Positions 1 to 8,300 of a stretch of DNA of 64,000 nucleotides are shown in pieces. Origin of the DNA: Phycisphaeraceae bacterium (GTDB lineage: Bacteria > Planctomycetota > Phycisphaerae > Phycisphaerales > Phycisphaeraceae); assembly GCA_029260655.1 (NCBI GenBank), contig JAJDCU010000021.1, positions 1 to 64,000 on the forward strand. The letters run 5' to 3'. How positions within the stretch are numbered: position 1 is the first letter of the stretch; each line of letters begins with the position of its first letter. The translations under genes were made by a program, and so were the position numbers. The notes under the pieces are model-generated. The model had not been told where the DNA came from, made no database searches, and saw only the letters and a list, made by a program, of their open reading frames with translations.

Positions 1-1349
1 CTGCCCGACCCCGGCTTGCTGTCCACGCTAACACGGCCGCCGTGCGCTTCGGCGATGTGCTTGACGATCGACAGACCCAGCCCCGTGCCGCCGAGCTCCC
101 GGCTGCGAGCTTTGTCCGTCCGGTAGAACCGCTCGAACACACGAGGCAGATGCTTAGGCTCGATCCCCCGGCCCTGATCGGTGACGCTGATCACCGCCTC
201 GCCGTCTGCCACGTCACAACGCACCAAAACGGATGTGTCTGGATCGCTGTACTTCACCGCGTTGTCTATCAGGTTGACGATCGCTTGTGCTAGAAGCTGA
301 TCGCTGATCAGCGCCTGAACACTTCGGTCACCCTCCGCACAGAGATGGATCTGCTTAGCGTCCGCACCTGCCTGGCATGTCTCAATCGCCGCTGCAATCA
401 CCGGCCAAAGCGGCGAGGGACGCGTATCTTTAAGACCCTCATCTCCGGCCTGCTCGATACGTGCCAGGCTCAGAAGGTCGTCCACAATCGCGGCCAATCG
501 ATCGGACTGTCGCGAGATGATCTGAAGAAACCGTTGTGCATCATCGCTGTCGCGGTCCGGCAGATCACTAAGCGTTTCCACTGCGGCCTTGATCGCGCTG
601 ACCGGGGTCTTCACCTCGTGCGATACATTGCCGACAAAGTCCCGGCGGACCGACTCCAGCCGGCGAAGCTGTGTCACGTCATGCAACACCAGCACCAGCC
701 CAATTTGCTGGCCGCCTTCGTCTCGCAAAAGGGCGCTTTGGAGCTGGATCGTACGCTCCACCGGTTCGCCCGGATCTGTGCTCGGCTCGTTGAGTGTCAT
801 CTCGCCCGCGACAGCGGTGTTCTTATCAAGTGTTTGTTGGATCACTTGCTGAAGCTCGACATCCCGCACGGTTTCGTAAATGCTCCGACCGATGGCCGAA
901 GTCACATCCAAAGAAAGCATCGCCGAAGCGGCCCGGTTCAGACTCAGGATGTTTTGCTCACGGTCGATCGCCAGCACACCCTCGACCATCGATCCGTGGA
1001 CCGCGCCCAATTCGTTACGCTGCCGGATCACCGTCGAGAGCCGATCCGCCAACTGCTCCGCCATGATGTTCAAGGACTCGGCCAACGCCGCCAGCTGCAA
1101 AGGCCCTTTCACCGCGATCCGCTTGCTCATGTCACCGCCTGCGAAACGCTCCGCACCCTTGCGCAGTTCGCGGATCGACCTGCTGATCATCACCATGATC
1201 ACCAGCATGACAGCAGCAAATATCGCCGCGCCGATCAATACCGCCACGGTCCCGGCCGAGGTCTCCTGATGAGCGAGTAAGCTGAGTATATCGGTAGATC
1301 GCATGATATAGATCGTACCCGTCCACGTCCCGACGCACAGAACCCTCAA
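1..1349 (-). CDS. phoR: PhoR-like sensor histidine kinase (3' end cut by window)
   Basis: Membrane histidine kinase, probably the partner of the response regulator just upstream. Reading the minus strand: one clear membrane helix near the N-terminus, a HAMP-like linker, a PAS-like region, a HisKA H-box (NVSHEVKTP, phospho-acceptor His), then a HATPase domain with the G1 box DQGRGI, an F box (RFYRTDK) and the G2 box GTGLGLSIVKH. The gene runs off the left edge just after the G2 box, so only the last residues are missing. I chose a TTG start at 1349 because GAGG lies 8 nt upstream (1358-1361) and the previous in-frame codons contain a stop; an ATG at 1304 is the alternative but has no ribosome site. 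It starts 23 nt after the regulator's stop, so the two are very likely co-transcribed. The phosphate-sensing role is inferred from PhoB/PhoR similarity; no pst or phoU gene is in view. Confidence 0.9.
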   Translation of the reverse strand, partial: MRVLCVGTWTGTIYIMRSTDILSLLAHQETSAGTVAVLIGAAIFAAVMLVIMVMISRSIRELRKGAERFAGGDMSKRIAVKGPLQLAALAESLNIMAEQLADRLSTVIRQRNELGAVHGSMVEGVLAIDREQNILSLNRAASAMLSLDVTSAIGRSIYETVRDVELQQVIQQTLDKNTAVAGEMTLNEPSTDPGEPVERTIQLQSALLRDEGGQQIGLVLVLHDVTQLRRLESVRRDFVGNVSHEVKTPVSAIKAAVETLSDLPDRDSDDAQRFLQIISRQSDRLAAIVDDLLSLARIEQAGDEGLKDTRPSPLWPVIAAAIETCQAGADAKQIHLCAEGDRSVQALISDQLLAQAIVNLIDNAVKYSDPDTSVLVRCDVADGEAVISVTDQGRGIEPKHLPRVFERFYRTDKARSRELGGTGLGLSIVKHIAEAHGGRVSVDSKPGSG

Positions 1350-1372
1350 GCGATAAGCCTCAGAACTTCAGC

Positions 1373-2116
1373 TCATTCACCAAAACGGTAGCCCACACCC
1401 CGAACGGTTTGGACCCGCTCGCCCGCAGTACCCAACTTACGCCTCAGGGAAACCACTTGCACATCCACGGACCGATCGGTCACCGCCGCGAAGCCGTCAT
1501 GCAGCGAGTCAATGATCTGTTGCCGTGTATAGACCCGTCCAGGCTTGGTCATCAACAGCTTCAGCAAGCTGAATTCTGTCGCCGTTAGGTCTACACGCTT
1601 GTCGTCGGCCACGACCTCATGACGCTCGGGATTCAACCGGACCCTCCCCACTTCCACGATGCCCTCTCCCACCGATGTCGAGCGGCGCAGCACCGCATGG
1701 ATACGTGCAATCAGAACTTTTGGGCTAAACGGCTTGGTCACATAGTCGTCAGCCCCTGCCTCCAGACCACGAACGATGTCCGCCTCCTCGCCGCGGGCGG
1801 TCAGCATCAAGATCGGGATGTCACGGGTCTTCTCTGTAGACCGGATTGCCCTACAGACCGCCAACCCGTCGATCGTCGGAAGCATCAGGTCCAGCACGAT
1901 CAGATCAGGTCGCTGCTCCCGAACCATGCGGATAGCATCCTCACCGTTAACCGCCGTTCTTACGGAGAAGCCCTCACGCGACAGATTGAAACGCAGTACT
2001 TCCAGCAGATCAAGTTCGTCTTCAACGACCAGCAGGTCTCGCTGTTTATTTGACGGTGGGCTCATGCGGAGGGTCAGATCTACTGTGTTAATCAGAAACG
2101 AGGCTGGGGTACTCAT
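1373..2116 (-). CDS. phoB: PhoB/OmpR-family response regulator
   Basis: Two-domain transcription factor of 247 residues. The receiver domain (about residues 27-143) has the acidic pair in VVEDE, the phospho-acceptor Asp76 in LIVLDLMLP, and the conserved Lys in VTKPFSP. A winged-helix DNA-binding domain follows and ends in the typical RTVRGVGYRFGE. The protein lies upstream of, and in line with, the histidine kinase. The first 17 residues are not conserved in the family; an internal ATG (residue 18, position 2065) is an alternative start, but neither start has a good ribosome site. The tandem element at 2209-2227 upstream suggests autoregulation. The family is certain; the phosphate-starvation role is inferred from the PhoB-type receiver and from the PhoR-like neighbour. 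Confidence 0.93.
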   Translation of the reverse strand: MSTPASFLINTVDLTLRMSPPSNKQRDLLVVEDELDLLEVLRFNLSREGFSVRTAVNGEDAIRMVREQRPDLIVLDLMLPTIDGLAVCRAIRSTEKTRDIPILMLTARGEEADIVRGLEAGADDYVTKPFSPKVLIARIHAVLRRSTSVGEGIVEVGRVRLNPERHEVVADDKRVDLTATEFSLLKLLMTKPGRVYTRQQIIDSLHDGFAAVTDRSVDVQVVSLRRKLGTAGERVQTVRGVGYRFGE

Positions 2117-2208
2117 AGAATGAGCGTAAGGATAACAGAGGGCAAATGAAACCTATCAGGAGGATATCATTATTTGTAAACCAGTTGTATGAGTATGGAA
2201 TGATGATT

Positions 2209-2227
2209 TGGTTAAATTCGGGTTAAT
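2209..2227 (-). promoter_or_regulatory. Tandem TTAACC direct repeat, Pho-box-like
   Basis: On the minus strand, ATTAACCC and TTTAACCA are separated by 3 nt, giving an 11-nt period. This spacing matches OmpR/PhoB-family half-sites and closely resembles the 8-bp-repeat Pho box known from cyanobacteria. It sits about 90-110 nt upstream of the phoB start. Function is inferred from position and pattern only. Confidence 0.5.
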
Positions 2228-2263
2228 TCATAGCCAACACATAACCCTTCTCGACACCAAATA

Positions 2264-2287
2264 GATTGTGAAGTGGTTGTAAGCCAT
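2264..2287 (+). repeat. TTGTRAA...TGGTTGTAA motif, copy 1
   Basis: The sequence GATTGTGAAGTGGTTGTAAG matches the arrangement found at 9583 and 25683: an imperfect TTGTAAA followed by TGGTTGTAA. It marks the left limit of accessory module A, next to the phoB promoter region. An attachment-like or integrase-binding role is inferred. Confidence 0.55.
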
Positions 2288-2301
2288 GGGGGCTCGGCTC
2301 C

Positions 2302-2340
2302 TGCCGCCGTAACCTAAACCCCTAACCCTAACCCTAACCC
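2302..2340. repeat. Telomere-like CCCTAA tract joined to an AACCTAAACC element
   Basis: CCGCCGTAACCTAAACC is followed by about three CCTAAC units. On the minus strand the order is GGTTAG units and then GGTTTAGGTTACGGCGG. The repeat supplies the stop codon of the neighbouring zinc-ribbon gene. It is an internal microsatellite, not a chromosome end. The GGTTTAGGTTRCGG part recurs at 2746, 7624 and 9651, and as a variant at 25544. Confidence 0.6.
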
Positions 2341-2579
2341 TCACCGTCCTCCATCTCCTCGTCATCCTCGCCCAGAACCCAGCGGCCGTCCCGCTCGACG
2401 ATCAGGTTCGAGATCTCCACCTTGTGCCCGCAGGATGGGCAGGTCGCCGTGCTGGCCTCCTCGATGTACGCGTCATCGAAATCGTCCAGCTCCAGGTTGA
2501 TCGAGGCGCGGTACCAGTCCTTGTACGCCTCCCCGCACTCCGGGCACACGACCGTGATCTTCTCTGGTGGCGATGTCAT
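2334..2579 (-). CDS. Small zinc-ribbon protein
   Basis: An 81-residue acidic protein with two CxxC knuckles, CPECGEAY near residue 12 and CPSCGHKV near residue 48, which would bind one zinc ion, and a highly acidic tail. I chose the ATG at 2579 because AGAGGAG precedes it with about 8 nt spacing; a longer reading to 2684 adds only low-complexity sequence. The stop codon lies inside a CCCTAA microsatellite, so the C-terminus may vary between strains. No specific function can be assigned. It may be a chromosomal housekeeping gene rather than part of the mobile block, since its codon use resembles the chromosome and it lies at the block's edge. Confidence 0.72.
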   Translation of the reverse strand: MTSPPEKITVVCPECGEAYKDWYRASINLELDDFDDAYIEEASTATCPSCGHKVEISNLIVERDGRWVLGEDDEEMEDGEG

Positions 2580-3140
2580 GCTCTGATCTCCTCTGGGTGA
2601 AGGCCTGCTCCGGGCGACGAGTTCGAGGTCGATTATGTCGCGAAACCTGGCCCGCGCACACGACGGCGCAGAAATGGGTCCCAAACGCTCATCCTGGACT
2701 CATGTACGAGCCCGGCACGGACTCCGACCACTTGGGCGCCTCGTGGGTTTAGGTTGCGGCGGCAGCGCCCCAGAACCGCAATAAAAACGCGCCCGGGGGC
2801 TTGATTCTGGCACATCTCGACTTTTCTGGATTGAACTTCCGACGACTCATCATGGCTATCAATAGTCATTCCTAAGTGAGACACGCCCCCCAACTTGCAT
2901 CAATTCTGGCTTACTTGCTTATTTTTCACCGGATATAGCCCCCCCAAGCTAGTGCTACCCTACTTAGGGACAAGCGTTATCTAAAGCTTCTTTTCTTCAA
3001 TAAAGGGACATGCAAGCGCGGCGACCTGGCAGACACACTCACTAGGGGCCCCTAAACCTGGTTATAAATAGGCAAGTAGTCCGCAGACGCGGCGAACGTG
3101 GACAGTTTCACTCTAGATTGTCCTCCTCCGGGTTGGGTGA
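2580..3140. other. 560-nt gene-free stretch
   Basis: It contains the ribosome site of the zinc-ribbon gene at its left end, the GGTTTAGGTTGCGG element at 2746-2790, and then AT-richer sequence with short homopolymer runs. I see no RNA gene and no convincing ORF in it. The drop in GC from about 2880 onward suggests the edge of acquired DNA. Confidence 0.5.
2746..2790 (+). repeat. GGTTTAGGTTGCGG element, long form
   Basis: It begins GGTTTAGGTTGCGGCGGCAG and continues with CCCCAGAACCGCAATA. An imperfect copy stands at 25544-25584, where CCCAGAATCAGCAATA follows GGTTTGGGTTGCGGC. Two short forms lie near module boundaries. The function is unknown. Confidence 0.5.
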
Positions 3141-3653
3141 CTATCGCTCATATTTGGCGCCGAACAGTCGGCCCACCAACTCGGATACCGAGTCCAATTG
3201 GTCGAACTTGGCCTTAGGCAGGACGCGGACGCCCTGGCGATCTCCCTTCACACCCGCCGCGTTCGCCCTCGTGTGCTTCGCGATCTTGAGATCATCTTTC
3301 GTCAATCTCGGCTTCTTCCCCGGCGCGCCGCCGAACCAGCGGAACTGCTTGAAGTCGAGCGTGTCGTCGTCGAAGACCATCCACACTACGCAGCCGCAGG
3401 GCTTGTCCAGCAGTTTGGTACTCACAGGGACCCGTGCGGTGGACGACCTGGCGTGGGACGCCTTGAGCTGGACATGCCTGGTAATCTTGCCAAGATCCAG
3501 AACCACGTCGTAGCCGCTGTCGTCCACCGCAGGCCAGAGTACGTCAGGGTATTTCCCTTGCCTCCAGAAGTGGCGGAGTACCTCCCCCACGAACAGGTGG
3601 TTCAGCAGCATCTCGCGGTACGAGGATCTTAGGTTGTGGTCGGATTGGGCCAT
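3141..3653 (-). CDS. PD-(D/E)XK-like predicted nuclease, uncharacterised
   Basis: About 170 residues from the ATG at 3653 (MAQSDHNLRSSYREMLL). The central segment, DDSGYDVVLDLG followed by HVQLKAS, has the D-(x)n-QxK layout of restriction-endonuclease-fold proteins: an Asp in GYDVVLD and a Lys in QLK. The open frame continues upstream to 3986, but that extension is low-complexity and unlike a real N-terminus. There is no strong ribosome site. It is divergent from the gene at 4033 and separated from it by 379 nt. Similar small endonuclease-fold proteins occur as orphan genes in mobile elements and as parts of defence islands; no partner methyltransferase is adjacent. Fold assignment is by motif only. 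Confidence 0.6.
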   Translation of the reverse strand: MAQSDHNLRSSYREMLLNHLFVGEVLRHFWRQGKYPDVLWPAVDDSGYDVVLDLGKITRHVQLKASHARSSTARVPVSTKLLDKPCGCVVWMVFDDDTLDFKQFRWFGGAPGKKPRLTKDDLKIAKHTRANAAGVKGDRQGVRVLPKAKFDQLDSVSELVGRLFGAKYER

Positions 3654-4032
3654 AGCATGAAAAAGGAGCGCCGAACCAAGGCAGCTCCCAGAGCCTCCGC
3701 CAGGAGGCATCAGATCACAGCACATGGCCGACGCCCCATACGGGGCGCGGCTCAAGCACTGCTGATCTGATTCAAGAGCCCTAAGGCTCAAGCTGGCGGA
3801 TTTCTGGAAGACAGCAGCCTGACGCACACGCGTCAAGTTCGATTGTTGTGGCCCGGGTGGGGCCTCAAGGTTCCGATCCTTACTCCATTCTTGAGAATCT
3901 CGTGGCCCGATCCGGCACCGGGCACTGGAGATATCTTCCCGTGAATCTGTAGAATTATCAACGGCCTTAATTGGCCTCGAGGCCACTATTTTTTGTGCCT
4001 AATACTTCAGGACTGCTAGATAGGGAAAAGCA
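3654..4032. other. Divergent intergenic region
   Basis: It lies between the divergent genes at 3653 and 4033. It has several small hairpins, for example GAGCC-CTAA-GGCTC near 3776-3790 and a GC-rich palindromic tract around 3855. I found no tRNA or recognisable ncRNA. It probably carries the promoters of both flanking genes. Confidence 0.4.
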
Positions 4033-4596
4033 ATGACGCCTAAAGACCTTGAAAGCAAGTTTCGCTGGCTCGCCAAGTGGGTTTTCGTTGACGTATCCAA
4101 GAACAAAATTGCTAATGACCTCGACGTAGCACTTGACGCCGTGGACGATCGCTTGGACGACTATAGATCAAAGCTCGATAACAAGTGGCTACCTACCGAA
4201 GATGAAGAGTATGAAATGGATTGTTTTTTTAGAATTCGAAGTCTTCTGGTAAAGCAGAATGGAAGTCGAATTCTAGGAACAGAGTATTACCGAGCTTCGC
4301 CGGAACTGTCATTAGCTCTTATTGCAGGAGCCGATGCCCTATCCGCTCATGCGAGCCGTGACACCTATGAAAACCTATTGAAGAAAGGAGACCTACATGC
4401 CCGCCTGATTGAACTAATGATGGGTCGTGACAAAGTCGCTTTCGAAGATTTACCAGGCTTGATCTGGAAAGACGAGAACAAACCCGTATCGGATCAGTCG
4501 ATAAAGAATGTGGTTACACGCGCCAAAAGACTCGCTAAAACCATGGGGATGCCATTTCAACTCTCAACGCGCGACTCTCATGTCATCAAAGAATAA
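4033..4596 (+). CDS. Hypothetical protein in module A
   Basis: 187 residues, soluble, mostly alpha-helical by composition, with no signal peptide or membrane helix. The start ATG is preceded by AGGGA at suitable spacing. Base composition is clearly lower in GC than the rest of the window, which fits horizontal transfer. No recognised catalytic motif; the segment from about residue 135 (WKDENKPVSDQSIKNVVTRA) reads like a helix-turn-helix or other helical recognition region, but this is weak. It stands alone between two gene-poor stretches. I do not recognise the family. Confidence 0.65.
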   Translation: MTPKDLESKFRWLAKWVFVDVSKNKIANDLDVALDAVDDRLDDYRSKLDNKWLPTEDEEYEMDCFFRIRSLLVKQNGSRILGTEYYRASPELSLALIAGADALSAHASRDTYENLLKKGDLHARLIELMMGRDKVAFEDLPGLIWKDENKPVSDQSIKNVVTRAKRLAKTMGMPFQLSTRDSHVIKE

Positions 4597-5434
4597 GTAA
4601 CGTTACCGTCGCGTTACCACTTCACTTGTAAAATGTGCGTGTTTTCACCGTCGCGATGTTCTTGCAGTAACTCGTGACAGATGTGACATCGCTGCCGCTT
4701 GTCCGGGCCCAGACCGCGCATGGGCTGAAGGCTGTTCTGTGCCCTAGTTTTGCGAGGTTCTAGATGAAACTAATAATTGAACGCCAGCCGCAAGAAGGCG
4801 TATCTGCCTTCAATCGACAACCCCTAAGCATGACCTGGAAGCCAGGGGCGTACCTCACCATTACGCAGGGGTCGACCGAGGTCCCTGATCGGCCCATGTC
4901 GAGTTTTGACATCCCCACGCGCCCTGACCCCCAGGCGCAGACAGTCGGCGCGACACGGGCCAATCAGGACGACCGTGGACGTATCGGGTTACTCAGCCAC
5001 GGGGGCTCCCGGGCTATCTACACCAAAAATTACTACTCCCTCAGGCTCAGCAGCGGACGTCATAGCTATGTGATTCCAGGGCTTATACCCATCATCTGGC
5101 CATGCGGATCTGACATGGACTTCAATGACATCGGCCAAGCACGGCATTCGGCCTTGAGCCACCCGAATTCACCAAGACCAGCGGCGCCAAGGTCTTGTGC
5201 AGATATCGAGCACCAGGAAGACAACCGCGAAACGCCTACAGGGCCAAATCAGCACCGATTAGCCGTTCGCAAACTCCCGCTTACGAGGCGAGATAACCGG
5301 CGTACATTCACAAAATCACAACCGATGAGTTCGCAAAATCACTCCGCCAGGCAGGCCCGCGCGCCGCCACTCTGTTGGGTCACAAAAGCATCGATCTGTG
5401 GAATACATGAACTCAACCCAACAGGAGAACGACG
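4597..5434. other. 838-nt stretch with a doubtful ORF and an integrase relic
   Basis: A short TTGTAAAATG motif (4626) lies among small palindromes such as TAACGTTAC and GATGTGACATC. An ORF at 4764-5438 has a plausible ribosome site, and its stop overlaps the next start. Its product looks non-conserved and low in secondary structure, and the integrase-like relic lies in another frame over its 3' part, so I do not call it as a gene. Confidence 0.4.
5297..5410 (+). pseudogene. Relic of a tyrosine recombinase C-terminus
   Basis: After an in-frame stop, the frame reads a helix (TTDEFAKSLRQAG) and then AATLLGHKSIDLWNT and a stop. LLGHKSID matches the box of tyrosine recombinases that carries the second catalytic His. 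The expected Tyr position is replaced by LWNT and the stop, and nothing upstream in the frame supplies the catalytic Arg. It is probably debris of an earlier integration, about 3 kb from the intact integrase. The match is short, so other explanations remain possible. Confidence 0.4.
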
Positions 5435-5926
5435 TTGAAGAAGAAGGCAAAGAAATCTAGACACCGATTCTACTATTACACGGACAAGTTCCGCGTCATG
5501 CGGACGGATAAGGCGGATGGCTCGAAGACATTCTGCACACAGCACCTGTCGAACGGGCGATGGGTGAAGAAAGCACCACCCAAGCCCTGGCCCCTTTACA
5601 AACCAGACGAAGTCGTGGGCGAGGACACGGTGATCGTGGCCGAAGGCGAGAAGTGCGCGGAGGTCTTGCGAGACCACGGATTCTGTGCGACCACGTCCGC
5701 AACAGGATCCTCGTCGCCCCAGCACACGGACTGGTCGCCTCTGGCGGGCAAGACCGTCATCATCATCCCGGACAACGACGATCCCGGTCGCGTGTACCGC
5801 GACAAAGTCGCGAACCTGCTCGCCAAGCTCGATCCCCCGGTCGATATCAAAGCAGTCGATACATCGTCGTGGGTTGATGGACACGACATTGCCGACATCG
5901 TGGCAGATGCGGGAGGTGCAGAATGA
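5435..5926 (+). CDS. Toprim-domain protein (phage/plasmid primase-type)
   Basis: 163 residues. Toprim core: VIVAEGEKCAEVL with the catalytic Glu70, then IIIPDNDDPGRVY with the DxD-type acidic triad at 113-116. This nucleotidyl-transfer/hydrolysis domain occurs in DnaG-type primases and topoisomerases. The short N-terminal part (YTDKFRVMRTDKADGSKTF) resembles the linker between a CHC2-type zinc domain and Toprim in mobile-element primases; the zinc domain itself is absent. The start is TTG, supported by AGGAG 7 nt upstream. Its stop overlaps the next start by 4 nt (ATGA), so it is translationally coupled to the DUF3987 protein. The pair probably forms the replication-initiation unit of module A. 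Confidence 0.82.
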   Translation: MKKKAKKSRHRFYYYTDKFRVMRTDKADGSKTFCTQHLSNGRWVKKAPPKPWPLYKPDEVVGEDTVIVAEGEKCAEVLRDHGFCATTSATGSSSPQHTDWSPLAGKTVIIIPDNDDPGRVYRDKVANLLAKLDPPVDIKAVDTSSWVDGHDIADIVADAGGAE

Positions 5927-7743
5927 AGAATTTCCGCGTTAAGAAAAAGATCAGACAGATATTGTCTACGGCCTCTACATTCAAGCCACCCAAGTCGACG
6001 CACATAGAGAAAGTCGGCGGCCGCAACAATCGACTCGCCAGCGAGGCGGGTAGGCTGAGGGCTATGGGTTACGACGGCGAGGCACTGGCCGACAAACTCC
6101 TTGCTCTCAACGCAGAATTGTCCAAGAAACCGCTGGGTGAAGACGAGGTTCGAGCGATTGCACTCAGCATATCGAAGTACCCACCGGGCATGGCACCAAA
6201 AACGGCGGAGGCCTACGTGTCGCTCCCACTGGACGCGCTGCCAGAACCGGTGAGGTCTTACGTCGTTGAATGCGCCCGGGCGCTCGGCTGCGACCCGGCC
6301 ATGGTCGCGGTCCCGCTGCTGGTCGCGCTGGCGTCGGCCATCGGCAACACGACCCGCATCAGGCTCAAAGACACGTGGATCGAACCGGCCATCCTGTGGG
6401 CGGCGGTCGTGGGCGGGAGCGGGGAACTGAAGTCGCCTGCCATTGAGCACGCCCTGAAGTTCGTCAATCTCGCCGAGAAGTGTGAAAGAGAAGCGCATCG
6501 CAAAGCGATGGCGGCGTACGAGGATGCCAAGAAGAAGTACGACGTCGAGTTTGATGCTTGGAAGAAGGCCAAGTCCAGGTCTAAGCCCCCGAAAGAACCC
6601 AGAGTCCCCAAGCAGAAGCGGTACACCTGCTCGGACGTGACGATGGAGGCACTGGCGGTCCTACTTATGGAGCAAGCCCGGGGCTTGTTGCTGTATCGCG
6701 ACGAACTAGCTGGTTGGATCGATACGTTCGACAGGTACGCGAGCGGCAGCGGAGACGTCGCCCACTGGCTGGCTCTCTTCGGCGGCAGGACACTGGTGGT
6801 CGACCGGAAGACCGGTGAGACCAAATCGATCACCGTCCCCACGGCATCGGTCTGTGTCACGGGTGGTATCCAGCCGGAGACCTTTCGTCGTGTGATCGGG
6901 AAGAAGCACATCGAAAACGGGCTGTTGGCCCGCATACTTGTGACGAGCCCGCCGCCCAGGAGGAAACGCTGGACGGAGGCCGTGGTCGACTGCCGCACCA
7001 ACCAGGCGATGGCAGAGGTGTTCGAGGGCCTGTACGCGATCCGCATGCGGATGGACAAGCAAGGTGAGCCAGAGCACAACATCATTGATTTTACGAAGAG
7101 TGGCAAAGACGTTTGGGTCGAGTTCTACAACGAACACGCAGACGAGTCGTTCTTGCTGACGGGGGACGAGGGCAAGGCCGCTGCGAAGCTGGAGGGTTAC
7201 GTCGCCCGCCTGGCGCTGACGATCCACATGGTCAGGCGCGTCTCTACCCCCGAACTCCTTGAGGCTCCTGACGCGGTCGACGCCAAGAGCGTCAACGCCG
7301 CGGTCGAGTTTGCGAAGTGGTTCCAGCACGAGGCACGCCGCGTCTACGCGATGATGAAGGAATCCGATGACGAGCGCGACACGCGCCAGCACATTGAGAC
7401 AATCCAGCGCAATGAAGGCAGGATCACCGCCAACGAACTGTGCCGTAGCACCCGAAAGTTCGAAGAGAGCGAGGATGCCGAGGCATTCCTTAACCGCCTT
7501 GAACAAGCTGGTCTTGGCGAGTGGAAGAAAAAGAAAATGACCGCGAAGGGTGGCCGCCCCACGCGCGTGTTCATACTCAAGGAAGACGTCTCCGTAACCC
7601 AAACCCATGACGAGACGGACGGTTTAGGTTACGGCAGCGCCCACGCCACCCAACCGGGAGAACCCCTACCCATCGGTGACATGTGGCGATCAGCCATGAA
7701 TTACAACCGCCGCTGGGGCTACATCCATAAGAAAGGGGCCTGA
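5923..7743 (+). CDS. DUF3987-family protein, mobile-element replication helicase/primase-associated
   Basis: 606 residues. The DUF3987 core begins near residue 95 (LPEPVRSYVVECARALGCDP), with LALASAIGNTTRI-like text and the glycine-rich GGSGELKSPA at about 164-173 in the place of a Walker A/KSP motif. A Lys/Arg-rich coiled-coil insertion follows (residues 185-230), then LLLYRDELAGWID, a Walker B-like acidic segment. The C-terminal ~130 residues look like winged helices (RITANELCRSTRKF). DUF3987 proteins follow Toprim proteins in many phages and satellites and are thought to act in element replication. It overlaps the Toprim gene by 4 nt. The GGTTTAGGTTACGGCAGC element occurs inside its coding sequence near 7624, which is probably a chance or co-opted copy. 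Confidence 0.82.
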   Translation: MKNFRVKKKIRQILSTASTFKPPKSTHIEKVGGRNNRLASEAGRLRAMGYDGEALADKLLALNAELSKKPLGEDEVRAIALSISKYPPGMAPKTAEAYVSLPLDALPEPVRSYVVECARALGCDPAMVAVPLLVALASAIGNTTRIRLKDTWIEPAILWAAVVGGSGELKSPAIEHALKFVNLAEKCEREAHRKAMAAYEDAKKKYDVEFDAWKKAKSRSKPPKEPRVPKQKRYTCSDVTMEALAVLLMEQARGLLLYRDELAGWIDTFDRYASGSGDVAHWLALFGGRTLVVDRKTGETKSITVPTASVCVTGGIQPETFRRVIGKKHIENGLLARILVTSPPPRRKRWTEAVVDCRTNQAMAEVFEGLYAIRMRMDKQGEPEHNIIDFTKSGKDVWVEFYNEHADESFLLTGDEGKAAAKLEGYVARLALTIHMVRRVSTPELLEAPDAVDAKSVNAAVEFAKWFQHEARRVYAMMKESDDERDTRQHIETIQRNEGRITANELCRSTRKFEESEDAEAFLNRLEQAGLGEWKKKKMTAKGGRPTRVFILKEDVSVTQTHDETDGLGYGSAHATQPGEPLPIGDMWRSAMNYNRRWGYIHKKGA

Positions 7744-7800
7744 AGATGACCGACAGACGACCTACGGGTGGCCAAATGTTTATACGCGCGGGAGACAATC

Positions 7801-8295
7801 ATGAGTGACGAAATCACCCACAAACTGGCGCGGGCCATGACGGAGATCGCGGACATGCTGGAGGTCGGCCCCATCACGTCCTCGGTCCAGGAGATGGCCA
7901 GGGACGCGGTGTGTTCCTCGAGGGTGCTCCGCGAGGACGCCGAGGGCAGGACGAGGTACTACGCCTGGGCCGCGTACGACCACCTCGCAGACCTGGGCTG
8001 GGATCGGCCCGCGCACCGCGAGCCGATGCCCGAACTGGCGAACACCTTGCGACTGCTCGCTGAAAGGATCACGCCAGCCCGGGCGCGCGAACCGAACGAC
8101 GAATCCCCCGTGCTCACGCCGCGCGAGGCGGCGGACTATCTGGGCCTTGGCAAGCTTGGCGTGAGACAGCCCGCTGAAAGGGTCCGCTACCTGGTGAAGC
8201 GCAAGAGATTGCGGTCGATCAACGTCCTCGGCCGCACGGCGTTCCAGCGATCAGACCTCGATGAATACCTGATCAAACACACAGGAAGGAGTTAA
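7801..8295 (+). CDS. Excisionase-like helix-turn-helix protein
   Basis: 164 residues from the ATG at 7801, preceded by GGGAG at proper spacing; the longer frame from 7768 is not supported. The N-terminal ~90 residues are helical and unassigned. The C-terminal ~60 residues form an HTH_17/MerR-like domain: LTPREAADYLGLGKLG, then VRYLVKRKRLRSINVLGRTAFQRSDLDEYL. This layout (Leu-Thr-Pro start, recognition helix, wing, LDEYL end) is typical of Xis and AlpA-type proteins. It lies 5 nt upstream of the integrase in the same operon, so a directionality-factor role is likely. It may also regulate the integrase operon. Confidence 0.78.
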   Translation: MSDEITHKLARAMTEIADMLEVGPITSSVQEMARDAVCSSRVLREDAEGRTRYYAWAAYDHLADLGWDRPAHREPMPELANTLRLLAERITPARAREPNDESPVLTPREAADYLGLGKLGVRQPAERVRYLVKRKRLRSINVLGRTAFQRSDLDEYLIKHTGRS

Positions 8296-8300
8296 TAGAT

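Noticed and set aside
345-1280. 311-residue plus-strand ORF
   Set aside because: It is antisense to the histidine kinase, whose H-box and ATP-binding motifs are clear on the minus strand.
2315-2340. Linear chromosome end because of CCCTAA repeats
   Set aside because: Only about three units, inside continuous coding sequence on both sides.
4764-5438. 224-residue ORF with a plausible ribosome site
   Set aside because: The product has no conserved pattern, the composition is erratic, and an integrase-like relic reads in another frame over its 3' part. I mention it only as doubtful.
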